37,744 nucleotides of DNA from Candidatus Nanopelagicales bacterium (GCA_030728405.1 JANQZS010000093.1:91314-129057); one strand, 5' to 3'; positions 9,284 to 18,875 are shown, counted from the stretch's first letter. Program-made: numbers and translations. Notes: generated by a model from the sequence alone, not told the origin.

Positions 9284-10164
9284 ACGCACTCATCGGCAAA
9301 GACGATCGCGTGGAGATTCGTAAAACCATCAAGCTCTACATCGGCGGCGCATTCCCGCGCAGCGAGTCCGGGCGTACCTACGAGGTGAATTCGGCCAAAG
9401 GCGATTTCTTGGCAAACGTGGCACAGGGCAGCCGTAAAGATGCTCGCGATGCCGTCCTCGCAGCCCGCAGCGCCTTCACTAAATGGTCTTCTGCCACCGC
9501 ATACAACCGCGGGCAGGTCCTCTACCGAATTGCTGAGGTGATGGAGGGTCGCCGCGAGCAGTTCATTGCTGAAGTGCAGCAAACAAGTGGCAGCACCACC
9601 AAGCAGGCGACAAAGCACGTTGACGCCGCAATTGACCGTTGGGTTTGGTACGCAGGCTGGGCCGACAAACTTAGCCAAGTGATCGGCACAAGCAACCCGG
9701 TTGCCGGATCATTCTTCAACTTCTCCATCCCGGAACCCACCGGAGTAGTTGTGGCGATCGCGCCGCACGATTCGGCGCTGCTCGGCCTTTCGAGTGTGAT
9801 CGCACCGATCATCGTCAGCGGCAACTCATGCGTGGTGATCGCGAGCCAAAATCAACCGATCCCGGCCATCACACTGGCAGAGGTCATGGCAACAAGCGAT
9901 GTGCCCGGCGGCGTGGTCAACATCCTCACCGGCGATGCTGCAGAGATAGCACCGTGGCTGGCCAGCCATGCTGATGTGAACGCCCTCGACCTCACCGGCA
10001 TCACAGATCAGCAATTGGCTCAGCAACTCGAGCAAGATGCTGCAGGCACCGTGAAATTCGTGCGTGGCCCAAGGACAGATGCCGACTGGATGGCCACTCC
10101 CACCCTGTCGCGCATTCGGGCGTTCACGGAAATCAAAACCGTGTGGCATCCGATGGGCGTTTAA
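9280..10164 (+). CDS. Truncated aldehyde dehydrogenase-like protein, predicted non-catalytic
   Basis: 294 aa with the ALDH N-terminal fold pattern, but PWNFP is replaced by APHDS, LKPAE by IASQN, and the whole Glu/Cys catalytic region is missing. 4-bp ATGA overlap with the upstream ALDH. Confidence 0.85.
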   Translation: MNALIGKDDRVEIRKTIKLYIGGAFPRSESGRTYEVNSAKGDFLANVAQGSRKDARDAVLAARSAFTKWSSATAYNRGQVLYRIAEVMEGRREQFIAEVQQTSGSTTKQATKHVDAAIDRWVWYAGWADKLSQVIGTSNPVAGSFFNFSIPEPTGVVVAIAPHDSALLGLSSVIAPIIVSGNSCVVIASQNQPIPAITLAEVMATSDVPGGVVNILTGDAAEIAPWLASHADVNALDLTGITDQQLAQQLEQDAAGTVKFVRGPRTDADWMATPTLSRIRAFTEIKTVWHPMGV

Positions 10165-10187
10165 CCGCGACCTGAAACGGAACGAAA

Positions 10188-10463
10188 TTACCCCTCCGCT
10201 ACCACCACTTCCCGAATGCGCCGGCGACGCATTTGCACTATTCGCACCATGGCAACGAGCCCAATCAACGACCAAATTCCATTGAGGGCAACCGAGGCCC
10301 AAGCGGCCAACACAACCGCGTAGTAGGCCAGAAGCGCAGCGCCCACCAAGTTGAGCCCTTGGAAAGCGGTGGAGGCCGAAGCGATCCTTCCGGCAGAGAC
10401 GAGGAAGTAAGCGGCCAACACCATAGTCGTGCCGATGCCACCGACAACGTGAATCAGATCCAT
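10188..10463 (-). CDS. Small membrane protein, CBU_0592-like
   Basis: 91 aa with three hydrophobic segments; ...TAFQGLNLVGAALLAYYAV...VALNGIWSLIGLVAM... pattern. Confidence 0.6.
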   Translation of the reverse strand: MDLIHVVGGIGTTMVLAAYFLVSAGRIASASTAFQGLNLVGAALLAYYAVVLAAWASVALNGIWSLIGLVAMVRIVQMRRRRIREVVVAEG

Positions 10464-10466
10464 TGA

Positions 10467-10748
10467 TCACTCACTCTCTTCAAGATTTACCTCAGGTTCA
10501 GCTCTATTTATCCGTGTTCGCCAAATAACGAACGCAATTCCCGACGCAACGACCAAGGCGAAGGCGCCGACAACATAAGGGGCAATACGCCTGGATTCTT
10601 CAATTGCATGCTCAGCTTGGGTGAGGGTCCGATCAGCAACAGTGAGCACCGCGTCGGTGCGATCGAGTGCTCCGCGTACGCGCGCAAGTTCACTTTGGAG
10701 CTCCACCACATGGGTGTGACCATCAACCACTGCTTCAAGAAGCGCCAT
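10467..10748 (-). CDS. Small single-pass membrane protein with N-terminal coiled-coil-like region
   Basis: 93 aa with C-terminal TM YVVGAFALVVASGIAFVIW. TAATG overlap with the add stop codon. Confidence 0.6.
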   Translation of the reverse strand: MALLEAVVDGHTHVVELQSELARVRGALDRTDAVLTVADRTLTQAEHAIEESRRIAPYVVGAFALVVASGIAFVIWRTRINRAEPEVNLEESE

Positions 10749-11893
10749 TACGCACCTTCCTTTGCTGCATCGATTCGCTCCGCAAGTTCGGTTCTCAAGG
10801 TCGCATAACCGGGCTTGATCTGTTCGTTGATAATCCTCAGCCTCTCGTCAAATGGGATGAACGCGCTTTTCATTGCATTGATGGTGAGCCACTGCAGATC
10901 ATCGAGGCCCCAGCCGAAGGCTTCTGAGGCAAGTTCCATTTCACGGGTCATGGATGTGCCTGACATCAAGCGGTTATCAGTGTTGATAGTCACCCGGAAT
11001 CCCAGATCTTTCAGCATGCCGATCGGGTGGGCAGCGATGGAACCAACGGCTCCGGTCTGCACGTTCGATGATGGGCACAACTCCAACGGAATACGTCGGT
11101 CTCGAACGTAGGCAGCGAGCTTGCCCAAAACGGGCTTGCCGTCCGGGCCGATCGTGATGTCATCAACGATCCGCACGCCGTGCCCGAGTCGGTCCGCACC
11201 ACACCACTGGATCGCTTCCCAGATCGAGGGCAGCCCGAAGGCCTCACCGGCATGGATCGTGAAATGGGCGTTCTCGCGGCGGAGATACTCAAAAGCGTCA
11301 AGGTGCCTGGTGGGCGGGAAGCCAGCTTCGGCACCGGCAATGTCGAAGCCGACCACTCCCCGGTCGTGGTAGGCAACGGAAAGCTCAGCGATCTCACGCG
11401 AATGGGTGGCTGTGCGCATCGCGGTAAGCAGAACGCCGATACGGATCGTGTGGCCCGAAGCCAGCGCGGCAGCAGTGCCAGTACCGAACCCCTCGATCAC
11501 AGCCTCCACCACCTCATTCAGCGAGAGTCCTTGCTGAACGTGCAGTTCAGGTGCGTACCGCACCTCGGCGTAGACGACGCCGTCAGCAGCAAGATCGACG
11601 GCGCACTCGTGCGCCACCCGGGCCAGCGCTGATGCGGTCTGGGTAACCCCCACGGTGTGTTTAAAGGTTTCCAGATAGCGCTCCAGGGAGCCAGAGTAGG
11701 CAGCCTCGGCAAACCAGCGGGCCAGGGAATCGGAGTCAGCGGCCGGGAGGTCCGTGTAATCGGATTCGGCGGCCAGTTCCAGCACCGTGGCTGGTCGCAG
11801 GCCGCCATCTAGATGATCGTGCAGCAACACCTTGGGGGCTCGGTGAACGAGGCCTGTGGGGATCGGGGTCATGCGGCCCGGGGGAAGATTCAT
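10748..11893 (-). CDS. add: Adenosine deaminase
   Basis: [62 protein letters not shown]. Confidence 0.95.
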   Translation of the reverse strand: MNLPPGRMTPIPTGLVHRAPKVLLHDHLDGGLRPATVLELAAESDYTDLPAADSDSLARWFAEAAYSGSLERYLETFKHTVGVTQTASALARVAHECAVDLAADGVVYAEVRYAPELHVQQGLSLNEVVEAVIEGFGTGTAAALASGHTIRIGVLLTAMRTATHSREIAELSVAYHDRGVVGFDIAGAEAGFPPTRHLDAFEYLRRENAHFTIHAGEAFGLPSIWEAIQWCGADRLGHGVRIVDDITIGPDGKPVLGKLAAYVRDRRIPLELCPSSNVQTGAVGSIAAHPIGMLKDLGFRVTINTDNRLMSGTSMTREMELASEAFGWGLDDLQWLTINAMKSAFIPFDERLRIINEQIKPGYATLRTELAERIDAAKEGA

Positions 11894-11940
11894 GGCACCA
11901 ACCTAAGGGGCAGTGCTACAGCATCTTGCGCAGGTGATCG

Positions 11941-12045
11941 GGTCAGAGCCGTTGGCGCCTTCATCTCGACGGATGAGTGCCCCCCTGCCAGCCGTCATAC
12001 GTCGCCATTCACCCTGAGGTGATAGTGACACCAACGGCCCTGACC
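11941..12045. promoter_or_regulatory. Candidate structured element: long inverted repeat enclosing smaller hairpins, upstream of add
   Basis: GGTCAGAGCCGTTGG (11941-11955) and CCAACGGCCCTGACC (12031-12045) pair 14/15. Internal hairpins TCATC/GATGA (11961-11976) and TCACC-CTGA-GGTGA (12009-12022). Confidence 0.5.
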
Positions 12046-12272
12046 TCTGTGTTTATCGTTCCAATCCTGCCGAATGGCTGATCACATCGTGTTCAAGACA
12101 GCGTCACTCGCGGACATGGCCGGTGTCTAGCCTCAAGAAGCGTACATACGAAATTGTGTTTGTCCTTCAATAGACAACTCATTGCTTAACGGAGAAACCT
12201 CTGCGCGCCGACCAGAGTCCTAGTACGGTCGCGGAGCACTCACTCACTTTCAGCGGAATCGGGGAGACTGCG

Positions 12273-13043
12273 TTGTTAAAGGTCGGTTCGCTTGCACCGC
12301 TGGAAAAGTACATGGAGTTTCTCACAACGTTCCCTGAACCACATGCCGCCTGCACTGCGCTCATGCGTGGACCGCTATCACCCCTCGCGGTGAACATAGG
12401 CTCCCTCTGGGCGCAGTACGAATTCACGGAATTGCAGTTAATCGGCTCCTACCAAAGCTCCTCGACCATGGTGCGCCGCTACGGCTCAATTCCCATGAAC
12501 GTGGACGTGCCAGTTGTGCGCTGCGTGGCCACGGGTGAAATACGCATCGACGATTTACACACAATCACTGAAATATTCCCCGCGCTAGCAATCGACTCTT
12601 CGATCTGGGAGAGCCTGACCAGTCCGAACGAGGCCAAATACCTGGTCAGTGTCCCTCTTTACGCATCGGGCATCACCGTCGGATCATTTGGGTTTGTCAG
12701 TGCCCAATCACGCCCCTTTATCGAAAACTACGAACCCATCATTTCTTCACTCGCGTCTGCTCTTGCGCTCTGGATAACTCATCAACGGATACAGGCACAC
12801 GTTCAAACAACTGGATTCACCGGAGCCTTCACTGATTTTCTACATCTCACCCCGAGGCAAGTTCAAATCCTTCTTCTCGTCGAGGAAGGCAAGTCAAACG
12901 CAGCGATTGCGCATGCGTTGGACTATTCACTTTCTACGGTCAAACAGGAACTGCGACGCACCTTGCACGCCCTTCGAGTAGACGGGCGCCTAGAGGCCGT
13001 GGCATGCGCACGAAAATTGGGGCTACTGGTCGATCCCGATTGA
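12273..13043 (+). CDS. GAF-like sensor + LuxR-type HTH transcriptional regulator
   Basis: C-terminal LTPRQVQILLLVEEGKSNAAIAHALDYSLSTVKQELRRTLHAL is a LuxR-type HTH. The N-terminal ~170 aa is GAF-like. TTG start in the track. Confidence 0.75.
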   Translation: MLKVGSLAPLEKYMEFLTTFPEPHAACTALMRGPLSPLAVNIGSLWAQYEFTELQLIGSYQSSSTMVRRYGSIPMNVDVPVVRCVATGEIRIDDLHTITEIFPALAIDSSIWESLTSPNEAKYLVSVPLYASGITVGSFGFVSAQSRPFIENYEPIISSLASALALWITHQRIQAHVQTTGFTGAFTDFLHLTPRQVQILLLVEEGKSNAAIAHALDYSLSTVKQELRRTLHALRVDGRLEAVACARKLGLLVDPD

Positions 13044-13063
13044 ACCAACTGCTTGGATGACCT

Positions 13064-13915
13064 GTGACCAGCATCATCTTCGGACTAGGTACCGCTGTCT
13101 TCTTCGCCTGCAGCACGCTCCTCTCCGACCGAGCAGTTCGGCGCATTGATCCCTGGTCAGTGGTTGCCTGGGTTACGTTTTTTGGTCTTATCTGGACCAC
13201 TCCTTTTCTCCTTGCCAGCGGCATCCCGGAAACTTTGACAACTGACGTGGTGCGGTGGATGGCTGTCGCGGGGCTGGGGAACGTTGGTGGGCTGGTTCTC
13301 GCCGCGTTTGCCCTGCGCATCGGAAAAGTGGGCGTTGTCGCCCCCATCGTGGCAGCAGAGGGTGCGATCGCCGCAGTGGTTGCTGCCTCCCTCGGGGAGA
13401 GCATCGCCCCGATCATCGCTTTTTTTCTTTTTCTCATCGTGATCGGTGTGATCATCGCGGCCGCCGGACCAGACCCGGCGCCCATCGAGAATGAGCGTCC
13501 CGTGTTGGCGGCACTTCTGGCAACCGCAGCGGCCTTGAGCTTTGGTCTATCCCTGTTCGCCACCGGCTACATCAGCGGAGATCTCCCATCGGCCTGGGTG
13601 TTGTTGCCCGCCCGGCTCGTGGGCAGTGTGGCGATCTTCCTGCCGCTGCTACTGACCCGCCGCCTGCGGATCACCAGATTGGCGCTGCCTTTGGTGATCG
13701 GCATGAGCATCACCGAATTCCTTGGTTTTTGGTCGTTTTCATTAGGTGCACGAGATGCCGTAGGAGTGACGTCGGTGCTGTCCTCCCAGTTTGCGCCGAT
13801 CGCCGCAGTTGCGGCCTACTTCTTGTTCAAAGAGAAACTCGGCCGCATCCAGATTGCCGGCGTTGTGTTGCTCGTGTTTAGCGTGAGCGCGCTCACTTTC
13901 GTTACAGCCCAGTGA
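13064..13915 (+). CDS. EamA/DMT-family transporter
   Basis: About ten hydrophobic segments and internal EamA duplication (LGESIAPIIAFFLFLIVIGVIIA; FLFKEKLGRIQIAGVVLLVFSV). Confidence 0.8.
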   Translation: MTSIIFGLGTAVFFACSTLLSDRAVRRIDPWSVVAWVTFFGLIWTTPFLLASGIPETLTTDVVRWMAVAGLGNVGGLVLAAFALRIGKVGVVAPIVAAEGAIAAVVAASLGESIAPIIAFFLFLIVIGVIIAAAGPDPAPIENERPVLAALLATAAALSFGLSLFATGYISGDLPSAWVLLPARLVGSVAIFLPLLLTRRLRITRLALPLVIGMSITEFLGFWSFSLGARDAVGVTSVLSSQFAPIAAVAAYFLFKEKLGRIQIAGVVLLVFSVSALTFVTAQ

Positions 13916-14675
13916 TCTCAGCGATTGTCACGCCCCACGTGCGTATTGCATCACGCAGCTCACGAGTATGCGTAGCACCATCTGCATTCCCACTGTTCAC
14001 GATCACGGAGTAGCGCACCTCGGCTCGCGGCCCTTTCACGACCCCAACATCGACCAGCACTCCGCTATCGGTGCCCGTCTTATTCCATAGCGTCACTGGC
14101 GCAGATGGGTCAGCGTGGGCAAGTGGGTCAAGTCCAAAGGCACTGGCAACGAGTGACAGATCAGTGTTGAGCTGCAGCCATGAGGAAACCCGAGCACCCG
14201 GTGATCCGGGTGCGCTTTCGGCGATTGCCGTGACCAATGTGTGCAACTCGCGCGCGGTCCCTTCAGCTAACCTGGGCGCAGTGCTCTCATCGCGCACATC
14301 GCGCACCAGATCGAGCAGTTTCGTGTCGGAAAGACCCCATGCATTCGCTGCACCCCAGACTGATGGCAGGCCAATGTTTTCGATGAGGGCGTTTGTTGCC
14401 CAGTTATCACTGAGCGATGCGACAAGAACGACGAGATCATGAAGTGACAAGTTCACTGCATCGAGGTGTTGCCAGAGCCCGGAGTCCGCCACTGGCAGCG
14501 CTGTTGTCCGATCGATGTGGATTGTTTCCAGTTCGTCGTCGGAAAAGCGTTGCGCGATGGCGAGTAATAGCAAAATCTTGCCCACACTCGCAATGGAAAG
14601 CACCGCATCGGGGTTCTCTTCCATGAGAACCTCACCGCTGGAATCAGAAATAACGACCGACCACACCGCAGCCAT
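13902..14675 (-). CDS. Class A beta-lactamase-like serine hydrolase, no signal peptide
   Basis: SVGK (SxxK), SDN (SDNWATN) and KTG (NKTGTDSG) motifs in the right order. Confidence 0.82.
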   Translation of the reverse strand: MAAVWSVVISDSSGEVLMEENPDAVLSIASVGKILLLLAIAQRFSDDELETIHIDRTTALPVADSGLWQHLDAVNLSLHDLVVLVASLSDNWATNALIENIGLPSVWGAANAWGLSDTKLLDLVRDVRDESTAPRLAEGTARELHTLVTAIAESAPGSPGARVSSWLQLNTDLSLVASAFGLDPLAHADPSAPVTLWNKTGTDSGVLVDVGVVKGPRAEVRYSVIVNSGNADGATHTRELRDAIRTWGVTIAEITGL

Positions 14676-14698
14676 CGCAACTACCCCTTCAGTGTTAC

Positions 14699-15082
14699 TC
14701 AGTTGGGGTCGTGGTCTTCATCTTCGCGGTGTACCAGCTCAGAGTGAAAAGCCGGTTTGCAGACCGCGAGGTATCGCGCGCCATCAGGTGCGGTGTAGCG
14801 AACCCACTCCCCCGCGCGCGTATGAATTCCTTGCCCTGAGTTCACCAGAAGCGGACCATCTTCGGTCTCGACAAGGAGTGAACCCTCGAGCACCACGGTG
14901 TATTCATCAAACTCTGGGGTTTGCCCAGGCTCTTCCCATCCGGCAGGTGCATTCATGAGGGCGATCGAAATTGCATCCTCACCAGTGGTGGCGTTTCCGA
15001 AGTACTCCTCGATGCTCTTGCCACCGGGAACCGGAATGTGCACTGGACCTGGAATGAACTCAGCCACGGGACTCCTCATCAA
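14699..15082 (-). CDS. Cupin-domain protein
   Basis: 127 aa; EFDEYTVVLEGSLLVETEDGPLLVNSGQGIHTRAGEWVRYTAPDGARYLAVCKPAF cupin pattern. Overlaps the 3' end of deoA. Confidence 0.75.
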   Translation of the reverse strand: MMRSPVAEFIPGPVHIPVPGGKSIEEYFGNATTGEDAISIALMNAPAGWEEPGQTPEFDEYTVVLEGSLLVETEDGPLLVNSGQGIHTRAGEWVRYTAPDGARYLAVCKPAFHSELVHREDEDHDPN

Positions 15083-16373
15083 TGCGTTCGATAACTAACG
15101 GAAGACGATCAACTGCTGACCCTACGGGTCCGATGGCCACTGCATCGACCAGTGCCTCTTGAGCGAGGGCAAAGCGAGCACTCTCGTCTGTGAATAGAGT
15201 CATGATGGGAGCCCCGGCGGCGATTTCAACACCAGGCTTGGCGTGCAGAAGGATTCCAGCACCCGGACTCACCGGGTCTTCCTTACGCGCCCGACCAGCA
15301 CCAAGGCGCCACGCTGCGATTCCCACGGGCAGTGCATCGAGTCGGGTAATCACACCGGATTGCTCGGCTCGAATGACGAAATGTTCTTTGGCAACCGGCA
15401 GCGGTGCGAACGGGTCACCACCTTGGGCAGCGACCATTGCGTTCCATACATCCATGGCGCTGCCATCTCGCAGGGTGTCGGCCGGATCCTTGCCAGTGAT
15501 ACCAGCAAGATCGAGCATCTCTCGGGCGAGCGTGATGGTCAGTTCGATCACATCGGCCGGGCCGCCACCAGCGAGGACCTCTACGGACTCCGCGACCTCA
15601 AGTGCATTACCTACAGCAAAACCGAGTGGAACGTCCATGGCCGTGATCAACGCTCGTGTACGCACACCAGCATCGTTGCCCAGTCGCACCATGGTTTCCG
15701 CGAGGCGCCTAGCCATCGCCGGATCAGACATGAAAGCCCCGCCGCCGGTCTTCACGTCAAGAACTAATCCCCCAGCACCTTCAGCGATTTTCTTGCTCAT
15801 GATGGAACTGGCGATCAACGGGATCGCCTCGACCGTTCCGGTCACATCGCGCAGCGCGTATAACTTCTTATCGGCTGGGGCCAAGCCATCACCCGCCGCG
15901 CAGATCACACCACCGGTGGCGGTCAGCACAGCCAGCATCTCAGCGTTGGACAAACTCGCCCGCCAACCTGGAATGGATTCCATTTTGTCGAGGGTGCCCC
16001 CTGTATGCCCTAGGCCGCGTCCGCTCAACTGCGGAACCGCAGCGCCACAAGCAGCAACAACCGGCACCAAGGGCAGCGTGATTTTATCTCCGACACCACC
16101 GGTGGAGTGCTTATCAACAGTGGGGCGAGCCAGCATGGAGAAATCCATCCGCTCACCCGAATCGATCATCGCTGCGGTCCAACGGACGATCTCTGCATCG
16201 GTCATGCCATTGAGCAGGATGGCCATTGCGAGTGCAGCCATTTGCTCGTCGGCAACAACGCCGCGAACATAAGCATCGATCACCCAGTCGATCTGACCGT
16301 TGCTGAGTTCGTGCTTATCGCGCTTAGCCCGAATTACATCAACCGCTGAATACGGCTCCACCACGTTAGGCAT
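15060..16373 (-). CDS. deoA: Thymidine phosphorylase
   Basis: DKHSTGGVGDKITLPLVPVVAACG, SGRGLGHTGGTLDKMESIPG, DVKTGGGAFM. ATG at 16373 (8-bp overlap with the ABC gene) preferred over the track start at 16406. Confidence 0.95.
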   Translation of the reverse strand: MPNVVEPYSAVDVIRAKRDKHELSNGQIDWVIDAYVRGVVADEQMAALAMAILLNGMTDAEIVRWTAAMIDSGERMDFSMLARPTVDKHSTGGVGDKITLPLVPVVAACGAAVPQLSGRGLGHTGGTLDKMESIPGWRASLSNAEMLAVLTATGGVICAAGDGLAPADKKLYALRDVTGTVEAIPLIASSIMSKKIAEGAGGLVLDVKTGGGAFMSDPAMARRLAETMVRLGNDAGVRTRALITAMDVPLGFAVGNALEVAESVEVLAGGGPADVIELTITLAREMLDLAGITGKDPADTLRDGSAMDVWNAMVAAQGGDPFAPLPVAKEHFVIRAEQSGVITRLDALPVGIAAWRLGAGRARKEDPVSPGAGILLHAKPGVEIAAGAPIMTLFTDESARFALAQEALVDAVAIGPVGSAVDRLPLVIERIDEESRG

Positions 16374-17895
16374 CCCCGCCGGCCATGAGCCGGCCAATGC
16401 GATCACGATCAGCCTCTTCGCCGGGCAGCTCAGCTAGCAATCGACCGTCGTACATCACCTGAACTCGATCCGATAGGCCAAGAACCTCGTCGAGCTCTGC
16501 GGAGACGAGCAGCACCGCAGCTCCCCGATCTCGGGCGGCAACGATTTGCGAGTGGATAAATTCGATCGATCCCACGTCGACTCCTCGAGTGGGCTGTGAT
16601 GCGATCAGTAACTGCGGGTTCGCAGCAAGTTCCCGCGCGATCACCACTTTTTGCTTGTTACCACCCGACAACGATTCAACCGTGGTCTCAATGGATGGCG
16701 TGCGCACGTCGAACTGCTCGACAAGACCGCGGGCCAGAGTTGCGACGGCCGCGCGATTGCGCACACCTCGGTTCGCGAACTCAGCTTCGTCGAATCGGTT
16801 CAAGACAAGATTGTCGGCGATTGAGTAAGGGCCAACGAGGCCATCCTTCTCACGATCCTCAGGAACATGGCCCACTCCCATCTCGTGAATGTCGTGAGGG
16901 GACTTTCCGGCTGCATCCAGTCCGGCGATCGTAAATTTCTCTGAGGTACTCGGCCGAAGTCCGGTCAACGCCTCGACGAGCTCGCGCTGCCCATTACCTT
17001 CCACGCCTGCAATGCCGACGATTTCTCCGGCTCGCACCTGCAGGTTGATGCCGCGCAGAGCCTCGAGCCCGATGTTGTTCTCGGCGGTGAGACCGACCAC
17101 ATCGAGCACCACCTCGCCGGGCTTGCTCGGGCTGCGGTCGACGGTCAGCAGCACACTGCGACCGACCATCATCTGCGCAAGGCTTGCCTGATCAGACTCA
17201 CCGGGAGTCGTGGTGCCCACTGCTTTGCCACCTCGTAGCACCTCAATGGTGTCGGCAACGGTCAGCACCTCGCGGAGTTTGTGCGTGATGAAGATGACCG
17301 CCACACCGGAGTCGGCGAACCCCCGCATGACCTTGAGCAACTCATCGGTCTCTTGTGGGGTAAGTACAGCGGTGGGCTCATCCATGATCAGGATGTCGGC
17401 TTTACGGTATAGGGCTTTGAGGATTTCAACCCGCTGCTGCGCTCCAACGGGAATATCTTGCACTTTCGCATCCACGTCGACCTGTAGGCCGTATTGCTCG
17501 GCCAACAGTGCAACCTCGTCGCGGGCCTTTTTCATGTTGACGAATGGCCAGCGACGTGGCTCATCACCAAGAATGACGTTTTCGGCAACGGTAAAGACGG
17601 GGACCAGCTGGAAGTGCTGATGGACCATGCCAATCCCGGCCTTGATGGCATCGCGCGAACTGTGGAATTTCACGTGATCACCTTTGACGAAAATTTCGCC
17701 TTCATCGGGGGTGTAGAGGCCGTAGATCATCTTGACCAGCGTGCTTTTACCCGCTCCGTTTTCACCCAGAAGTGCGATGATTTCTCCGCTGCGAACCTTC
17801 AGTGAAACGTCTTCGTTGGCGATCACGCCAGGAAAGCGTTTGGTCAATCCTTGTGCCTCAAGAACTACTTCTCCAATTTTCGACATCGCCATCAA
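16366..17895 (-). CDS. ABC transporter ATP-binding protein, nucleoside/sugar type with two NBDs
   Basis: GENGAGKSTLVKMIYGL Walker A, LIMDEPTAVLTPQE, second-domain VESLSGGNKQKVVIARELAANPQLLIASQPTRGVD. Confidence 0.93.
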   Translation of the reverse strand: MMAMSKIGEVVLEAQGLTKRFPGVIANEDVSLKVRSGEIIALLGENGAGKSTLVKMIYGLYTPDEGEIFVKGDHVKFHSSRDAIKAGIGMVHQHFQLVPVFTVAENVILGDEPRRWPFVNMKKARDEVALLAEQYGLQVDVDAKVQDIPVGAQQRVEILKALYRKADILIMDEPTAVLTPQETDELLKVMRGFADSGVAVIFITHKLREVLTVADTIEVLRGGKAVGTTTPGESDQASLAQMMVGRSVLLTVDRSPSKPGEVVLDVVGLTAENNIGLEALRGINLQVRAGEIVGIAGVEGNGQRELVEALTGLRPSTSEKFTIAGLDAAGKSPHDIHEMGVGHVPEDREKDGLVGPYSIADNLVLNRFDEAEFANRGVRNRAAVATLARGLVEQFDVRTPSIETTVESLSGGNKQKVVIARELAANPQLLIASQPTRGVDVGSIEFIHSQIVAARDRGAAVLLVSAELDEVLGLSDRVQVMYDGRLLAELPGEEADRDRIGRLMAGGDA

Positions 17896-18875
17896 TCTTT
17901 CTCATATGGCTTACCGACTGCAGCTGGAGGTGAAACCCTCCCGGAGACAGCGGCCAGCAGAACGATGGTGAGGACGTAGGGAAGCATGTTGACGAACTGC
18001 GGCGGGATTTCAAACACCGCATCTGATTGCAACTGACTGGCAACTCCTTGAGTCAAGCCGAAGAAGATTGCCGCGAACATTGCGCCCAATGGATTCCATG
18101 CACCGAAGATCATGATCGCCAGGGCGGTAAAACCTCGGCCGGCGGTGAAACCGCGCTCGAAGGTACCCGCAGCCTCAATCGCGAGGTAGGCGCCCGCCAA
18201 CCCAGCGATTCCTCCTGCGAGAGTGACGTTGATGAATCGGGTGCGAGGAACGTTGATCCCTGAGGTGTCTGAGGCACTGGGCTTCTCACCGACCGATCTG
18301 GTGCGCAGACCCCAGATCGTCTTGAACAACAAGACCCACAAGATCACCGCAATCAAGATCGCCGCGTAGGTATACAGACCGTTGTTGAAAAGCACCGGTC
18401 CCAATAGCGGGATATCTTTCAAGAGTGGAACTGCAACGGTGGGCATAACTCCAGGAAGCACATATCCCTGGGCGTAGAAGAAACTAGTGAGACCGGTGGC
18501 AAGGATATTGATGATCGTGCCGGCGATGATTTGATCCATCTTCCAGGTGACTGATCCCACCGCGAGGAAAGCACCCATGATCATGCCGGTTCCCACACCG
18601 ATCATCGCGCCAGCGATCAAGTTGCCGGTGAGAGCTGCCCCGAAGAATCCGGCGAAGGCGCTCATCAACATCTGGCCTTCAATTCCAATGTTGATGACGC
18701 CAGAACGCTCACACACGATTCCCACCATGGCGGCCAGAATGAGCGGGACCGCATAACGCAATGAGAAAGAGAGCACGGATTCTGTGCGATTTGCATCCAT
18801 CACATAAGAAACGATGATGCCGGCGACGATGAAGCCACCAAGTATGTATGCCCAGCGCGCATTCATGATCCCCAC
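17892..18875 (-). CDS. ABC transporter permease (nucleoside uptake)
   Basis: Multiple TM segments; CERSGVINIGIEGQMLMSAFAGFF motif of BPD_transp_2 permeases. ATGA overlap with the ATPase gene. Confidence 0.9.
   Translation of the reverse strand: MGIMNARWAYILGGFIVAGIIVSYVMDANRTESVLSFSLRYAVPLILAAMVGIVCERSGVINIGIEGQMLMSAFAGFFGAALTGNLIAGAMIGVGTGMIMGAFLAVGSVTWKMDQIIAGTIINILATGLTSFFYAQGYVLPGVMPTVAVPLLKDIPLLGPVLFNNGLYTYAAILIAVILWVLLFKTIWGLRTRSVGEKPSASDTSGINVPRTRFINVTLAGGIAGLAGAYLAIEAAGTFERGFTAGRGFTALAIMIFGAWNPLGAMFAAIFFGLTQGVASQLQSDAVFEIPPQFVNMLPYVLTIVLLAAVSGRVSPPAAVGKPYEKD

Noticed and set aside
9826-10470. 214-aa minus-strand ORF overlapping the truncated ALDH and the small membrane protein
   Set aside because: No motif; conflicts with both the ALDH-like frame and the CBU_0592-like membrane protein frame.
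15190-16272. 360-aa plus-strand ORF antisense to deoA
   Set aside because: Composition (Ser/Pro/Arg/Ala-rich, no domain) is typical of the complementary frame of a GC-rich gene; deoA is unambiguous.
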